Shown: positions 37,278 through 47,106, counted from the stretch's first letter. The stretch: DNA of 64,000 nt from Pseudomonas brassicacearum (GCF_000585995.1 NZ_CP007410.1:1949430-2013429), one strand, 5' to 3'. Numbers and translations: made by a program. The notes: generated by a model from the sequence alone, not told the origin.

Positions 37278-38489
37278 TTATTGGCGGTAGGACTTGAGGA
37301 AGTTGCCGATCCGACCGATGGCCTGGTCGAGGTCATCGACCCGCGGCAGGGTCACAACGCGGAAGTGATCCGGCCACGGCCAGTTGAACGCCGTGCCCTG
37401 GACCACCAGCAGCTTCTCGGACAGCAGCAGGTCGAGTACGAATTTTTCATCGTTGTGGATCGGGCAAACCTTGGGGTCGATACGCGGGAAGGCATACAGC
37501 GCGCCCATCGGTTTGACGCAACTGACGCCGGGAATGTCGTTGAGCAGTTCCCAGGTACGGTTGCGTTGTTCCAGCAGGCGGCCCTGGGGCAGGACCAGGT
37601 CGTTGATGCTCTGGTAGCCGCCCAGCGCCGTCTGGATCGCGTGTTGGCTCGGGACGTTGGCACACAGGCGCATGTTGGCCAGCATGTCGATGCCTTCGAT
37701 ATAGCTCTGGGCGTGGTGCTTGGGCCCGGTAATGACGATCCAGCCGGAGCGGAAACCGGCGACCCGATAGGATTTGGACAGGCCATTGAAAGTCAGGCAC
37801 AGCAGGTCCGGCGCCAGGGAGGCGGTGCAGATGTGCACGGCATCGTCGTAGAGGATCTTGTCGTAGATCTCGTCGGAAAACACCACCAGGTTGTGCTGGC
37901 GGGCCAGTTCCAGCATGCCCAGCAGCACTTCCCTGGAGTACACCGCGCCGGTCGGGTTGTTCGGGTTGATGATCACCAGCGCCTTGGTATTGGGCGTGAT
38001 CTTGGCCTTGATATCCGCCAGGTCGGGGAACCAGTTGGCCTGCTCGTCGCACAGGTAATGCACGGGGTTGCCGCCGGACAGGCTGACGGCGGCGGTCCAC
38101 AATGGGTAGTCCGGCGCCGGCACCAGCACTTCATCGCCGTTGTTGAGCAGGGCCTGCATCGACATCACGATCAGCTCGGAGACGCCGTTACCCAGGTAGA
38201 TGTCTTCGATGCCGACACCTTCGACCTGCTTCTGCTGGTAGTACTGCATCACGGCCTTGCGGGCGCTGAACAGGCCCTTGGAGTCGCTGTAGCCCTGGGC
38301 GGTTGGCAGGTTGCGGATGACGTCCTGGAGAATTTCATCGGGCGCTTCGAAACCAAAGGGTGCCGGGTTGCCGATGTTCAGCTTGAGGATGCGATGGCCT
38401 TCCTCTTCCAGGCGTTTGGCGTGCTTGAGCACCGGGCCGCGAATGTCGTAGCAGACGTTGGCGAGCTTGTTCGATTTGCTGACCTGCAT
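37278..38489 (-). CDS. alaA: alanine/glutamate aminotransferase AlaA-like
   Basis: A 403-residue PLP enzyme of fold type I. MQVSKSNKLANVCYDIRGPVLKHAKRLEEEGH is the family N-terminus, NPNNPTGAVYS holds the conserved Asn, DEIYDKILYDDA the Asp and Tyr for the cofactor ring, and TFNGLSKSYRVAGFRSGW the Schiff-base Lys and phosphate-binding Arg. It should transfer an amino group from glutamate to pyruvate. I start at 38489; the frame is open upstream but not family-like. Confidence 0.93.
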   Translation of the reverse strand: MQVSKSNKLANVCYDIRGPVLKHAKRLEEEGHRILKLNIGNPAPFGFEAPDEILQDVIRNLPTAQGYSDSKGLFSARKAVMQYYQQKQVEGVGIEDIYLGNGVSELIVMSMQALLNNGDEVLVPAPDYPLWTAAVSLSGGNPVHYLCDEQANWFPDLADIKAKITPNTKALVIINPNNPTGAVYSREVLLGMLELARQHNLVVFSDEIYDKILYDDAVHICTASLAPDLLCLTFNGLSKSYRVAGFRSGWIVITGPKHHAQSYIEGIDMLANMRLCANVPSQHAIQTALGGYQSINDLVLPQGRLLEQRNRTWELLNDIPGVSCVKPMGALYAFPRIDPKVCPIHNDEKFVLDLLLSEKLLVVQGTAFNWPWPDHFRVVTLPRVDDLDQAIGRIGNFLKSYRQ

Positions 38490-38709
38490 GGCGATGTGTT
38501 CCCGAAAATGAACGATCCAGGCGGCGTATGAACTACCGTACTGGGGATCCTGCGTCTGTGCCCAGGCCTGACGCGGTACATGCGTGACAATCCGTTTGAA
38601 TGCGCATGACGTGACTGCCAGACTGGCGCCTGACGAGGCGCAATCATACGTGCCGCCCGATCTGCTTAAAAGCGTCGGATCGGGCTTTTTCAATTGCCGA
38701 GGTAGGACG

Positions 38710-39102
38710 ATGGAAAAGTTGGAAAAAACCCTTGAAGAATGGCGCGCCATGCTCGACCCGGAACAGTACAACGTCTGTCGGTTGAAGGGCACCGAACGGC
38801 CTTTCTCCGGTAAATACAACGCCACCAAGACCGACGGTGTGTACCACTGCATCTGCTGCAACGAACCGCTGTTCGATTCGCAGACCAAATTCGATTCCGG
38901 CTGTGGCTGGCCGAGTTTCTATGCGCCGCTCGAAGGCAGCGCGGTGGTGGAGGTGCGGGATGTCAGCCACGGCATGATCCGCACCGAAGTGGTCTGCGCC
39001 AAATGCGACGCCCACCTGGGCCACGTCTTCCCCGATGGCCCGCCACCCACGGGCCTGCGTTACTGCATCAACTCGGTGTGCCTGGATCTGGTGCCCCGCT
39101 AG
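38710..39102 (+). CDS. msrB: peptide-methionine (R)-S-oxide reductase MsrB
   Basis: A 130-residue repair enzyme for methionine R-sulfoxide in proteins. It has the zinc-binding pairs CICC and [12 protein letters not shown] and [11 protein letters not shown] with the catalytic Cys. GAGGTAGG precedes the ATG at 38710. Divergent from alaA and followed, after a REP doublet, by gpx and ospR, so it sits in a thiol-redox neighbourhood. Confidence 0.96.
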   Translation: MEKLEKTLEEWRAMLDPEQYNVCRLKGTERPFSGKYNATKTDGVYHCICCNEPLFDSQTKFDSGCGWPSFYAPLEGSAVVEVRDVSHGMIRTEVVCAKCDAHLGHVFPDGPPPTGLRYCINSVCLDLVPR

Positions 39103-39131
39103 GTACTGTTTGGATCGGGAACAGGCTCACC

Positions 39132-39265
39132 TGTGGCGAGGGAGCTTGCTCCCGCTGGGCGGCGCAGCCGCCCCCAATAAGGGTTGACGCGGTCTTCCAG
39201 GGCAATCGCGTCAGCCCGGTTTACGACGGCTGCGCCGCCGAGCGGGAGCAAGCTCCCTCGCCACA
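39132..39265. repeat. REP doublet, GAGGGAGC family
   Basis: Inverted pair with inner hairpins GGGCGGC-GCA-GCCGCCC (39157-39173) and CGGC-TGC-GCCG (39227-39237). Confidence 0.9.
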
Positions 39266-39375
39266 TGAGCGCCTGCATTGTTCCTTCTGCATGAATAAGA
39301 CTCCAATAATTAAATTGCACACAATTGAATCGCTCGCTATCGTTGCCGCCTGTCCCATACCTTCGGAGCCTTGCC

Positions 39376-39861
39376 ATGAGCGACAACCTGCTGAGCATCC
39401 CGTGCACCACCATCAAGGGTGAGCAAAAGACCCTCGCCGATTTCGCTGGCAAGGCGGTGCTCGTGGTCAATACCGCCAGCCAGTGCGGGTTCACCCCGCA
39501 ATACAAGGGCCTTGAGGCGCTGTGGCAGACCTATAAGGACCAAGGTCTGGTGGTGCTGGGCTTTCCCTGCAATCAGTTCGGCAAGCAGGAGCCGGGCAAT
39601 GAAGGGGCGATCACCGAGTTCTGCGAACTGAACTTCGGCGTGAGCTTTCCGCTGTTCAAGAAAATCGAAGTCAACGGCGCCAACGCCCATCCGCTGTTCG
39701 TCCAGCTTAAACAGCGTGCACCCGGCGTGCTGGGGTCCAAAGGGATCAAGTGGAATTTCACCAAGTTCCTGATCGGCAAGGACGGCCAGGTGGTCAAGCG
39801 TTTTGCCCCAACCACCAAACCCCAGGACCTGACCGGCGAGATTGAAGCGCTGCTCAAATGA
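39376..39861 (+). CDS. gpx: glutathione peroxidase family protein
   Basis: A 161-residue thiol peroxidase with Cys37 in VNTASQCGFTPQYKGLE in place of selenocysteine, the Gln/Trp partners in LGFPCNQFGKQEPG and KWNFTKFLIGKDG. Bacterial Cys-type enzymes usually use thioredoxin to reduce peroxides. It overlaps the next gene (ospR) by four bases, ATGA, so enzyme and sensor are translationally coupled. Confidence 0.95.
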   Translation: MSDNLLSIPCTTIKGEQKTLADFAGKAVLVVNTASQCGFTPQYKGLEALWQTYKDQGLVVLGFPCNQFGKQEPGNEGAITEFCELNFGVSFPLFKKIEVNGANAHPLFVQLKQRAPGVLGSKGIKWNFTKFLIGKDGQVVKRFAPTTKPQDLTGEIEALLK

Positions 39862-40319
39862 ATGACCTGTCAGTCGATTCGCTGAAGCTCGACAGCCAGC
39901 TGTGCTTCAAGCTGTACGCCGCGTCCCGGGCGGTGATCCGTGGCTACAAGCCGATGTTGGATCAGCTCGGCCTGACCTACCCGCAATACCTGGCGATGCT
40001 GGTGCTGTGGGAGTGGCAGGAGACCGCGCCGGAACAACCCACGGTCAAGGCCCTGGGCGAACGGCTGCTGCTGGATTCGGGCACTCTGACGCCGCTGCTC
40101 AAGCGCCTGGAACAACTGGACCTGGTCCAGCGCCAGCGTTCGGCCCGCGACGAGCGGGAGGTGCACTTGAGTCTGTCGGCGACAGGTCGGGCTTTGCGTG
40201 AGCAGGTCGGCCCGCTCAAGGCCCGCCTGTTGTGCGACAGCGGGATTGACCTGGACCGCCTGGCGAGTTTGCGCGACGGTCTCGATCATCTGCTGGGGCA
40301 GATCAAAGCGCTGACGTAG
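39858..40319 (+). CDS. ospR: MarR-family oxidative stress regulator OspR
   Basis: A 153-residue paralogue of OhrR. Cys16 lies in LDSQLCFKLYAASRAVIRGYKPML and a second Cys126 in LLCDSGIDL; their spacing (110) equals that reported for Cys24 and Cys134 of P. aeruginosa OspR. The winged helix is LGERLLLDSGTLTPLLKRLEQLDLVQRQRSARDEREVHLSL. It should repress gpx and sense peroxides. The 3' end overlaps the convergent sagS gene by 17 bp. Confidence 0.92.
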   Translation: MNDLSVDSLKLDSQLCFKLYAASRAVIRGYKPMLDQLGLTYPQYLAMLVLWEWQETAPEQPTVKALGERLLLDSGTLTPLLKRLEQLDLVQRQRSARDEREVHLSLSATGRALREQVGPLKARLLCDSGIDLDRLASLRDGLDHLLGQIKALT

Positions 40320-42639
40320 TGGGTACCCACTGATCCAGCAGCGCTGCCAGCTCTTCGCGGCGGAACGGCTTGGACAAGTAATCGCTCATGCCGGCGACCC
40401 GGCAGCGCTCGCGCTCCTCGGGCATGGCGTTGGCCGTCAGCGCGACAATCGGCAGATCCGGCCAGCGCCCGCTTCGGCGGATCTGCCGGCTGGCTTCGTA
40501 CCCGTCCATCACCGGCATGTTGCAGTCCATCAGCACCAGGTCGAAAACCTGTTGTTCAAGTTGATCCAGGGCCTCGGCGCCATGGCCCGCGACGATGACT
40601 TCGCAGCCCAGCTTGACCAGCATGCCCTTGGCCACCAGTTGGTTGACCGGATTATCCTCCACCAGCAACACCCGCCCGCGCTTGGACGGCGCCCGGGTTT
40701 CGATCTGCGCATCATTAATGGTGGTTGCCTCGCTTTGCAGGGCGCGTCGCAGGATCTGGTACAGCGCATGGCGTGCCAGCGGCCGAGCCTGCTGTAACAG
40801 GGGCGCGAGGGCAGCGGCCTCTTCGCTGGGCATGAAGCTGCCATAGGCGGTCACCAGCAGGATCGGAGCGTCGAAGGTTGGTCGCAGGGTGAATAGGCAT
40901 TCCGGGCAATCAGTGATCAGAATATCCGGCTTGAGCCCCAGCAGCCTGTCATCCACGGAGCGCCTCACGTAGTCGAGCCCCCAGCCCGGTAGCAACATTT
41001 CCAGCAACTCGGCCAGGCCGCTGCTGGCGGAGGTAATGGCGACGACGTTGCCGCGCAGGAGTTCGACAGGCGCCGCAGGGGTATGGCAGGGCAGGGGCAG
41101 GTCGGCGCAGAACTGGCTGCCGAAGCCGGCTTCGGAACTGATGGTCAATCGACCCTGCATGGCTTCGCAGAGGTTGTAGGTCAGCGCCAGGCCCAGCCCG
41201 GTGCCACCAAACTGGCGGGTAATACCCGCGCCTGCCTGGGTGAACGGCTGCAAAATTCTCGCTTGGGCCTCTTGGGGGATGCCAATGCCCGTGTCGCAGA
41301 CCTCGATCCGTACACCGCCGTCGTAGTGGCTCAATTTCACATCGACCCGGCCGAAGCGCGTGAACTTCAGTGCGTTGGACAGCAGGTTGCTGACGATCTG
41401 CCGCACCCGGGTCGGGTCGCCAAGGATCTGCGCCGGGAACTGCGGGTCGATCAGGCAGGCGAGCTCGACGCTGGGGGCGGCGTTCTGGGACAGCAGGTTG
41501 GCGGTATCCTCGACGAGGGAGCCGAGGTCGAACGGGATGCGCTCGAGTTCCAATTGACCGGCGTCGAATTTCGACAGGTCGAGAATGTCGTTGAGCAACT
41601 CGACCAGGACCTTGCCCGAGTCATGGGCAATCGACAGCTGCTGTTGTTGCTCGGCCGTCAGGGGACCGTCCAGGGACAGCGCGATCATCCCCAGCAGGCC
41701 GTTGAGTGGCGTGCGGATCTCATGGCTCATGTTGGCCAGGAAGGCAGAGCGGGCTTCGGCCATGTCCAGCGCCGTGCGCCGGGCAACCTCCAGCTCTTCG
41801 TTGGATTGGCTGAGGCGGGCGTTGATGGCCTTGAGTTCGGCAGTGCGTGCCGAGACGATGTTTTCCAGTTGCGCCAGGTATTCGGTGAGACGGTTTTCGG
41901 CCGTGCGCCGCTGCTGGATTTCGGTGGAGATATTGTCGAACTGTTGGTTGGCGACCGACACCAGTACACCGATTTCATCGGACTGGTGGCCGGCAGGGCA
42001 TTCCAGGCGGTTCTGTTCGTGGTTGCTCGGGTCGCGACTGCTCAGCTCGCGAATGACCCGGACCAGGGGCTTGGTCAGCATCACATAGAACAACGCCAGC
42101 AGCAGGCCGGTCAGGATCAGGCTGCGGGCAAAACCGTTGAGCAGCGTGACTTCGGCGCGGCGCAGGAAGCGGCTGCCGAACGCGTAGGTGTCGACGTCCA
42201 GCCGCAGCATGCCCAGGGATTCGCCGGGCAGGTGATCCAGGTAGAGTCGGTCTTCGAATTGGCGCTGGGCGCCGAACAGGAAGTCGCTGATGAACCGGTA
42301 ACTGCTTTGCAACTCTGGCCGTTTGACGCTGGCCAGCACGGTATTGTTATTGTCGATCAGCTCGGCACCGATGATGGCCGGTGAACGCAACAGGCCCATG
42401 GACAGCTCCTGGGCGAGTTCGGAGTCGATGTTGTAGGCGATGCGCGAGGCCGGGTTGTGGCTGATTTCCAGCAACGACAGGATTTCACGGTTGATCGAGG
42501 CGTCTTCGCTGGCATAATCGATGCCTATCTGCATCAGGCTGAGCAAAGTGCCCAGTACGAAGCCCACCAGGACGGTCAGTCGGGCCTGTTTATAGGACAA
42601 CCGTTGGGTGAATCTGATGTCCATGGAGTGATGAACCAC
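40303..42639 (-). CDS. sagS: hybrid sensor histidine kinase SagS
   Basis: A 778-residue membrane hybrid kinase. Order: helix at about 19-40, periplasmic sensor to about 165, helix at 170-190, HAMP, coiled coil, HisKA with His306 (ANMSHEIRTPLNG), HATPase with SNLLSNALKF and GGTGLGLAL, a degenerate receiver-like segment at about 525-640, and a true receiver with Asp705 (LVLMDCNMPVMDG). No HPt is fused, as in P. aeruginosa SagS, which signals through HptB. Position next to ospR and gpx matches that genome. GTG 42639 has GAAGGGA upstream; ATG 42624 has no site. Confidence 0.9.
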   Translation of the reverse strand: MVHHSMDIRFTQRLSYKQARLTVLVGFVLGTLLSLMQIGIDYASEDASINREILSLLEISHNPASRIAYNIDSELAQELSMGLLRSPAIIGAELIDNNNTVLASVKRPELQSSYRFISDFLFGAQRQFEDRLYLDHLPGESLGMLRLDVDTYAFGSRFLRRAEVTLLNGFARSLILTGLLLALFYVMLTKPLVRVIRELSSRDPSNHEQNRLECPAGHQSDEIGVLVSVANQQFDNISTEIQQRRTAENRLTEYLAQLENIVSARTAELKAINARLSQSNEELEVARRTALDMAEARSAFLANMSHEIRTPLNGLLGMIALSLDGPLTAEQQQQLSIAHDSGKVLVELLNDILDLSKFDAGQLELERIPFDLGSLVEDTANLLSQNAAPSVELACLIDPQFPAQILGDPTRVRQIVSNLLSNALKFTRFGRVDVKLSHYDGGVRIEVCDTGIGIPQEAQARILQPFTQAGAGITRQFGGTGLGLALTYNLCEAMQGRLTISSEAGFGSQFCADLPLPCHTPAAPVELLRGNVVAITSASSGLAELLEMLLPGWGLDYVRRSVDDRLLGLKPDILITDCPECLFTLRPTFDAPILLVTAYGSFMPSEEAAALAPLLQQARPLARHALYQILRRALQSEATTINDAQIETRAPSKRGRVLLVEDNPVNQLVAKGMLVKLGCEVIVAGHGAEALDQLEQQVFDLVLMDCNMPVMDGYEASRQIRRSGRWPDLPIVALTANAMPEERERCRVAGMSDYLSKPFRREELAALLDQWVPTTSAL

Positions 42640-42787
42640 TTACGTTTCCCTTCGCCCGTCAAGCATAGCTGATCATCTCTGAATACCGGTGCTGCCGGTG
42701 TGTGTTGTGTGGGATAGACCCGCCATTGGATACGACGTTTCGTCGCGTTGGCGCCATCATTACTGTGAACCTGTCCGAGGAGAAGAC

Positions 42788-43678
42788 GTGGATTCCCGAT
42801 TGAATGCTTTTCTTGAGCGCGCCGATGCCGTGCTGGCGCGTATCGAACCCTTGTTGCCCGCGCCCCGGCTGGCGATCGATTGGACCCAGACCCTGGCCGC
42901 GCGCTGGCAGCGGGACGGGCGTAGCGGTTACCTGCTGCCGCTTCAAGTCAGCCTCGACATGCGCCTGTCGGACCTGATTGGCGTGGATCGCCAGGTCGAA
43001 CAATTGGGTCGCAACACCCGGCAGTTCATCGACGGCATGCCCGCCAACCATGCGTTGCTCTGGGGTTCGCGGGGTACCGGCAAATCGTCCCTGGTGCGTG
43101 CGTTGCTGGCCGAGCACGCCCCGCATGGCCTGCGGCTGATCGAGATCGAGCGCGATCACCTGGCCGATCTGCCCCGGGTGGTCGAGCAGATCGCGAAACT
43201 GCCACAGCGCTTCGTGGTGTTCTGCGATGACTTGTCGTTCGAGTCCGGTGAAGGCGATTACCGCGTGCTTAAAAGCGTGTTGGATGGTTCGCTCGAGCAG
43301 GCGCCGGATAACGTGCTGTTGTACGCCACCTCCAACCGCCGCCATCTGGTGCCGGAGAAGGAAAGTGACAACGAAAACTGGAAACGGGTCGACGGCGAGC
43401 TTCACCCCAGCGAAGCCGTGGAGGACAAAATCGCCTTGTCCGACCGTTTCGGGCTGTGGCTGTCGTTTTATCCGTTTACCCAGGAGCATTTCCTCAACGT
43501 GGTAGAGCACTGGATCGGCGAACTGGCGGCCAAGGCCGGGCTGGCCTGGCAACGCGACGAGGCGCTGGACATCCAGGCGGTGCGCTGGGCCACCGGACGC
43601 GGCAACCGCAACGGGCGTTGCGCTTATCAGTTTGCCCGTTATTGGGTGGGCCTGAAACTGTTGGAGCACAAGGCATGA
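42788..43678 (+). CDS. DUF815 AAA-type ATPase
   Basis: A 296-residue P-loop protein. Walker A is LLWGSRGTGKSSLV, Walker B FVVFCDDLSFE, and sensor-like VLLYATSNRRHLVPE follows, the set found in DUF815 ATPases. The start is GTG at 42788 with GAGGAGA upstream. The role is unknown. The stop overlaps the start of the free-methionine-sulfoxide reductase gene (ATGA), so the two proteins are made together. Confidence 0.88.
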   Translation: MDSRLNAFLERADAVLARIEPLLPAPRLAIDWTQTLAARWQRDGRSGYLLPLQVSLDMRLSDLIGVDRQVEQLGRNTRQFIDGMPANHALLWGSRGTGKSSLVRALLAEHAPHGLRLIEIERDHLADLPRVVEQIAKLPQRFVVFCDDLSFESGEGDYRVLKSVLDGSLEQAPDNVLLYATSNRRHLVPEKESDNENWKRVDGELHPSEAVEDKIALSDRFGLWLSFYPFTQEHFLNVVEHWIGELAAKAGLAWQRDEALDIQAVRWATGRGNRNGRCAYQFARYWVGLKLLEHKA

Positions 43679-44157
43679 TCGATTTGCAGAATACGGGAGC
43701 AGGCCTCGACGGCTACGGGTTGTTATCGGCACAGCTGGAATCCTTGCTGGCCGATGAGCGTGATTTCATTGCCAACGCCGCGCAGTTCTCGGCGTTTCTG
43801 TTCAGTCAGCTGGACGACTTGAACTGGGCCGGTTTTTACCTCAATCGCAATGAAGAACTGGTGTTGGGGCCGTTCCAGGGCCAGATCGCCTGTGTGCGGA
43901 TTCCTTTCGGTCGCGGTGTGTGCGGTACCGCTGCGGCGACTCGCCAGACCCAGCGTGTCGAAGATGTCCATGCCTTCGCCGGCCACATCGCCTGCGACAG
44001 CGCCTCGAACAGCGAGCTGGTGGTGCCGCTGGTCAAGGACGGGCGCCTGATTGGCGTGCTCGACCTGGACAGCCCGAAACTGGCGCGCTTTACCGAGCAT
44101 GACCAGGCCGGCATTGAACAGTTGGCAGCGATCTTCCTGCGCCTGACGGATTGCTGA
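43675..44157 (+). CDS. msrC: free methionine-(R)-sulfoxide reductase (GAF type)
   Basis: A 160-residue single GAF domain. Cys73 (IACVRIP), Cys83 (RGVCGTAAA) and Cys107 (GHIACDSASNSELVVPL) have spacings 10 and 24, the same as Cys84, Cys94 and Cys118 of the E. coli enzyme. It reduces free, not protein-bound, methionine R-sulfoxide. Coupled to the DUF815 ATPase. Together with msrB, gpx and ospR it gives this stretch four thiol-redox genes. Confidence 0.93.
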   Translation: MIDLQNTGAGLDGYGLLSAQLESLLADERDFIANAAQFSAFLFSQLDDLNWAGFYLNRNEELVLGPFQGQIACVRIPFGRGVCGTAAATRQTQRVEDVHAFAGHIACDSASNSELVVPLVKDGRLIGVLDLDSPKLARFTEHDQAGIEQLAAIFLRLTDC

Positions 44158-47106
44158 TCATGCCTTCAGCCCTGCCTTGACCCGCAGGCTGTCCGGGTCG
44201 ACGTCGTCGATCTGCTGCGGGTCGAGAAACTGGCTGGCGTAATCGAGGTAGATCCGCGCATCGATGAACAACCCGAACAGTTCGGGATCGATGTGCGCGT
44301 CTCGGCACATGGTGGCCATGATGCCCAGGGCTTCGCTCAGTTTCTTCGCTTTCTTGTAGGGGCGGTCGGCCGCCGTCAGCGCTTCGAAAATGTCGGCAAT
44401 CGCCATCATGCGGGCCGGCAGGCTCATCTCCTCGCGCTTGAGCCGCTTGGGGTAGCCGCTGCCATCCATCTTCTCGTGATGACCGCCGGCGATCTCTGCC
44501 ACAGAGTCCAGGTGGCTGGGGAAGGGCAACTGGCTGAGCATCAGGATCGTCTGCACCATGTGATGATTGATGACATAGCGTTCCTCACGGGTCAGCGTGC
44601 CTCGGGTAATGCTGAGGTTGTAGAGTTCGCCGCGGTTGTATTTCCACGGCGGCACGTCGAGCTGGAAGCCCCACGGGTTGTCCGCCGGGATCAGCTCGGC
44701 GGCGTGCCGTTCCAGCAGGTGCTCGGGCTTGTCCGCCAACAAGGGTTCGGTGACCGGGAGGGTTGGCCTCGGCGTGCGCGCCTGGCGCCGATTCTCTTCC
44801 CAGGACACCCCGAGGCGATCATCGAGGGTCCGGGTCCACGGGCGCTGGGCGATGTGCTGCAAGCGTTGCAGATCGGCGTCGGCCATGGCTTCGGAGCCCA
44901 GATTGCAGCGGGCGACAAAGGCAAAATCGTCATCGAGGCTGGCCAACGCCGCGTCGCGCCGCTGGGCCAGGGTTGACGGCTCACCCCCCGTCGCCACGGC
45001 CTGCCAGTAATCGACCCAGGCATCGCGCTTGAGCACCTCGAAGCGGGTACGAATTTCGTGAATCCGATCGTTCAGGGTTTCCAGCTTGGTGGCTTTATCC
45101 ACCACGTATTCGGGCGTGGTGACCTTGCCACAATCGTGCAGCCAGGCCGCAATGTGCAGCGCTTCCCACTCATCTTCCGTCGGTCGGTAGGCCTGGAACG
45201 CCGGCGCCTGGCTGGCGGCGGCAGCCTGGGCGAGCATCAGCGTCAGGGCCGGTACCCGTTGGCAATGGCCACCGGTGTAGGGGCTCTTGGCATCGATCGC
45301 ACCGGCCAGTAGCTGGATGAACGAGTCCAGCAATTGTTTTTGCCTGGCCTGCAGGCGCTGGCTTTCGATGCTCACGGTGGCGGCGCCGGACACAGCCTGC
45401 AGGAAGGCGATGCGGTCTGGTTGCAGTTTTTCCAGGTCGGCTTCGGTGCCGCTGTCGGCGATCAGCAGTACCAGTACGCCGATGGTTTCCTGATGGCGAT
45501 TGCGCAGGCGAATGCCGATCAGATGAACCCGTGGAGCGTCCAGGGCCAGCAGGACGCTCCGCAGGTCGGCGGCCTGCTCGAAGCCCAGTGAGGTCACGAG
45601 GTTTTCCGAGGTGGCCAGTGGCTGGAGCCATGGCGGGCTGTCGTCAGTGTCAAGCCCATAGCCTGTCAGCTCGAAGGTCTTGAGGTCTCGAGGGGCTCCA
45701 TCGATCACCAGCCCGTACGGCTTGACCCGATCCTCGTCGTTTTCGCGCAGGTAGATCAGGCCGGCCTGGGCCTGGGCGATTTTTACGGTCTCGAACAGCA
45801 CTTGTTCCAGCAAGGGGGCGAAGCGGGTTTCGGCGCGCAGGCTGGCGGTGATTTCAAAGAAGCTTGCCAAGGTTTCTTTCATTCGCGCCATCGAGACGCT
45901 CAACTGATCGACCTCCAGCACGGGGGAGCGACGCGACACCGGGTAGTTGAAATCAAAGCTGCGAATGGCATCGGCCTCCTGCACCAGCGCATGCAGGGGC
46001 TTGACCAGGATTCTGGAGGTCAGCCAACCCAGGGGCAGGCACAGCAGCAAGGTGGCGAGGGTGATGAGCGCGCCTTGCCAGCGCAGGCGATAGGCATCGG
46101 CCAGCAACTCGTCTTCAGGGACCAGCAACGCCAGTTCCAGACCCTGCGGCCCGCCTTCCTGCATGTGGCTGCGAGACACGATCCACTGGCGTCCGACCGC
46201 CGTCAGACGCGAAGTGTCAGTGTTGTCGTCGAGCGCGGCGGCGATGGCCGGGCTGAGGTCACGGGCCTTGATCAGGCGAGCCGACTGGATGTCGGCAATC
46301 AGCCGGTTGCTGTCGGGGTAGCCCACCGCGTTGCCTTCGGGGTCGAGCAACACAATCTCGGTGCCGGCGGTCACTTTGTGCTTGGCCAGGGTTTGGGACA
46401 GGGCCGCCAGGGTCAGGTCGGCACCGATGACCGCCCCCTCGCCGCTGCGCCGGGCCAGGGTGGTGCCGATATGGCGGCTAGAAAAAAACACATAGGGTTC
46501 GGTGGTGATCTGGCCTGCGTTGTTCAGTGCGCTGCGAAACCAGCTGCGACTGCGCGGATCGTAGGATTCGTCGGCAATGTCCTGGCGATTGATGAGCACC
46601 AGGGCCTCGTCGTAAAACAACGACTGGGAGCGGAGCGGACCTTCGTTGTTCGCCCGCTCCACGGTCCAGACCTGATAGGCCGCGTTGGCCGGCGCTTTCA
46701 GGGTCGCTTTCAGGTCGGCGGTGCGCAGTGGCCGGACCATCAGAAAGTCGCCGTTGCTGTCGCCCAGGTACAGCGACGCCAGGTTCGGGTTGTCCCGCAG
46801 CGCCTGGCTGAAGGGCACGAGCAGGGCGAGGCGTTGGGCCATTTGGGGCGAGCGAGTCGCCGGGTAGTCGGCCAGCAGGCCTAACAGATGGCGGATCGGT
46901 TCGTAGGTGTCGTACAAATCCAGGCGCACATCCTGCTCGATGCGGTTGAACAGCTTTTCGCTGCTGGACAGGATGATTTGTGTGGTTTGTCGGTAATTGA
47001 AAATGCCCAGCACCACACCCGTCAGCAGCAGAAGCAGGGTAAACATCAAGCTGATGTGGACATGCAGGGGAAACCGGCGTTTTTCCGGACGCGGTGCGCT
47101 GGGCAT
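44158..47106 (-). CDS. Cache-HAMP-GAF-HD-GYP signalling protein
   Basis: A 982-residue inner-membrane protein. Helix at about 18-40, dCache-like periplasmic sensor to about 340, helix at about 345-365, HAMP, GAF at about 430-585, then HD-GYP. Metal and catalytic motifs are HCQRV, HDCGK, INHHM and GGHHEKMDGSGYP, so the c-di-GMP phosphodiesterase site looks intact. About 150 extra residues split HDCGK from INHH. ATG 47106 has GGAG upstream; a GTG nine bases earlier is too close to it. Downstream of the BvgS-like gene on the same strand. Confidence 0.88.
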   Translation of the reverse strand: MPSAPRPEKRRFPLHVHISLMFTLLLLLTGVVLGIFNYRQTTQIILSSSEKLFNRIEQDVRLDLYDTYEPIRHLLGLLADYPATRSPQMAQRLALLVPFSQALRDNPNLASLYLGDSNGDFLMVRPLRTADLKATLKAPANAAYQVWTVERANNEGPLRSQSLFYDEALVLINRQDIADESYDPRSRSWFRSALNNAGQITTEPYVFFSSRHIGTTLARRSGEGAVIGADLTLAALSQTLAKHKVTAGTEIVLLDPEGNAVGYPDSNRLIADIQSARLIKARDLSPAIAAALDDNTDTSRLTAVGRQWIVSRSHMQEGGPQGLELALLVPEDELLADAYRLRWQGALITLATLLLCLPLGWLTSRILVKPLHALVQEADAIRSFDFNYPVSRRSPVLEVDQLSVSMARMKETLASFFEITASLRAETRFAPLLEQVLFETVKIAQAQAGLIYLRENDEDRVKPYGLVIDGAPRDLKTFELTGYGLDTDDSPPWLQPLATSENLVTSLGFEQAADLRSVLLALDAPRVHLIGIRLRNRHQETIGVLVLLIADSGTEADLEKLQPDRIAFLQAVSGAATVSIESQRLQARQKQLLDSFIQLLAGAIDAKSPYTGGHCQRVPALTLMLAQAAAASQAPAFQAYRPTEDEWEALHIAAWLHDCGKVTTPEYVVDKATKLETLNDRIHEIRTRFEVLKRDAWVDYWQAVATGGEPSTLAQRRDAALASLDDDFAFVARCNLGSEAMADADLQRLQHIAQRPWTRTLDDRLGVSWEENRRQARTPRPTLPVTEPLLADKPEHLLERHAAELIPADNPWGFQLDVPPWKYNRGELYNLSITRGTLTREERYVINHHMVQTILMLSQLPFPSHLDSVAEIAGGHHEKMDGSGYPKRLKREEMSLPARMMAIADIFEALTAADRPYKKAKKLSEALGIMATMCRDAHIDPELFGLFIDARIYLDYASQFLDPQQIDDVDPDSLRVKAGLKA

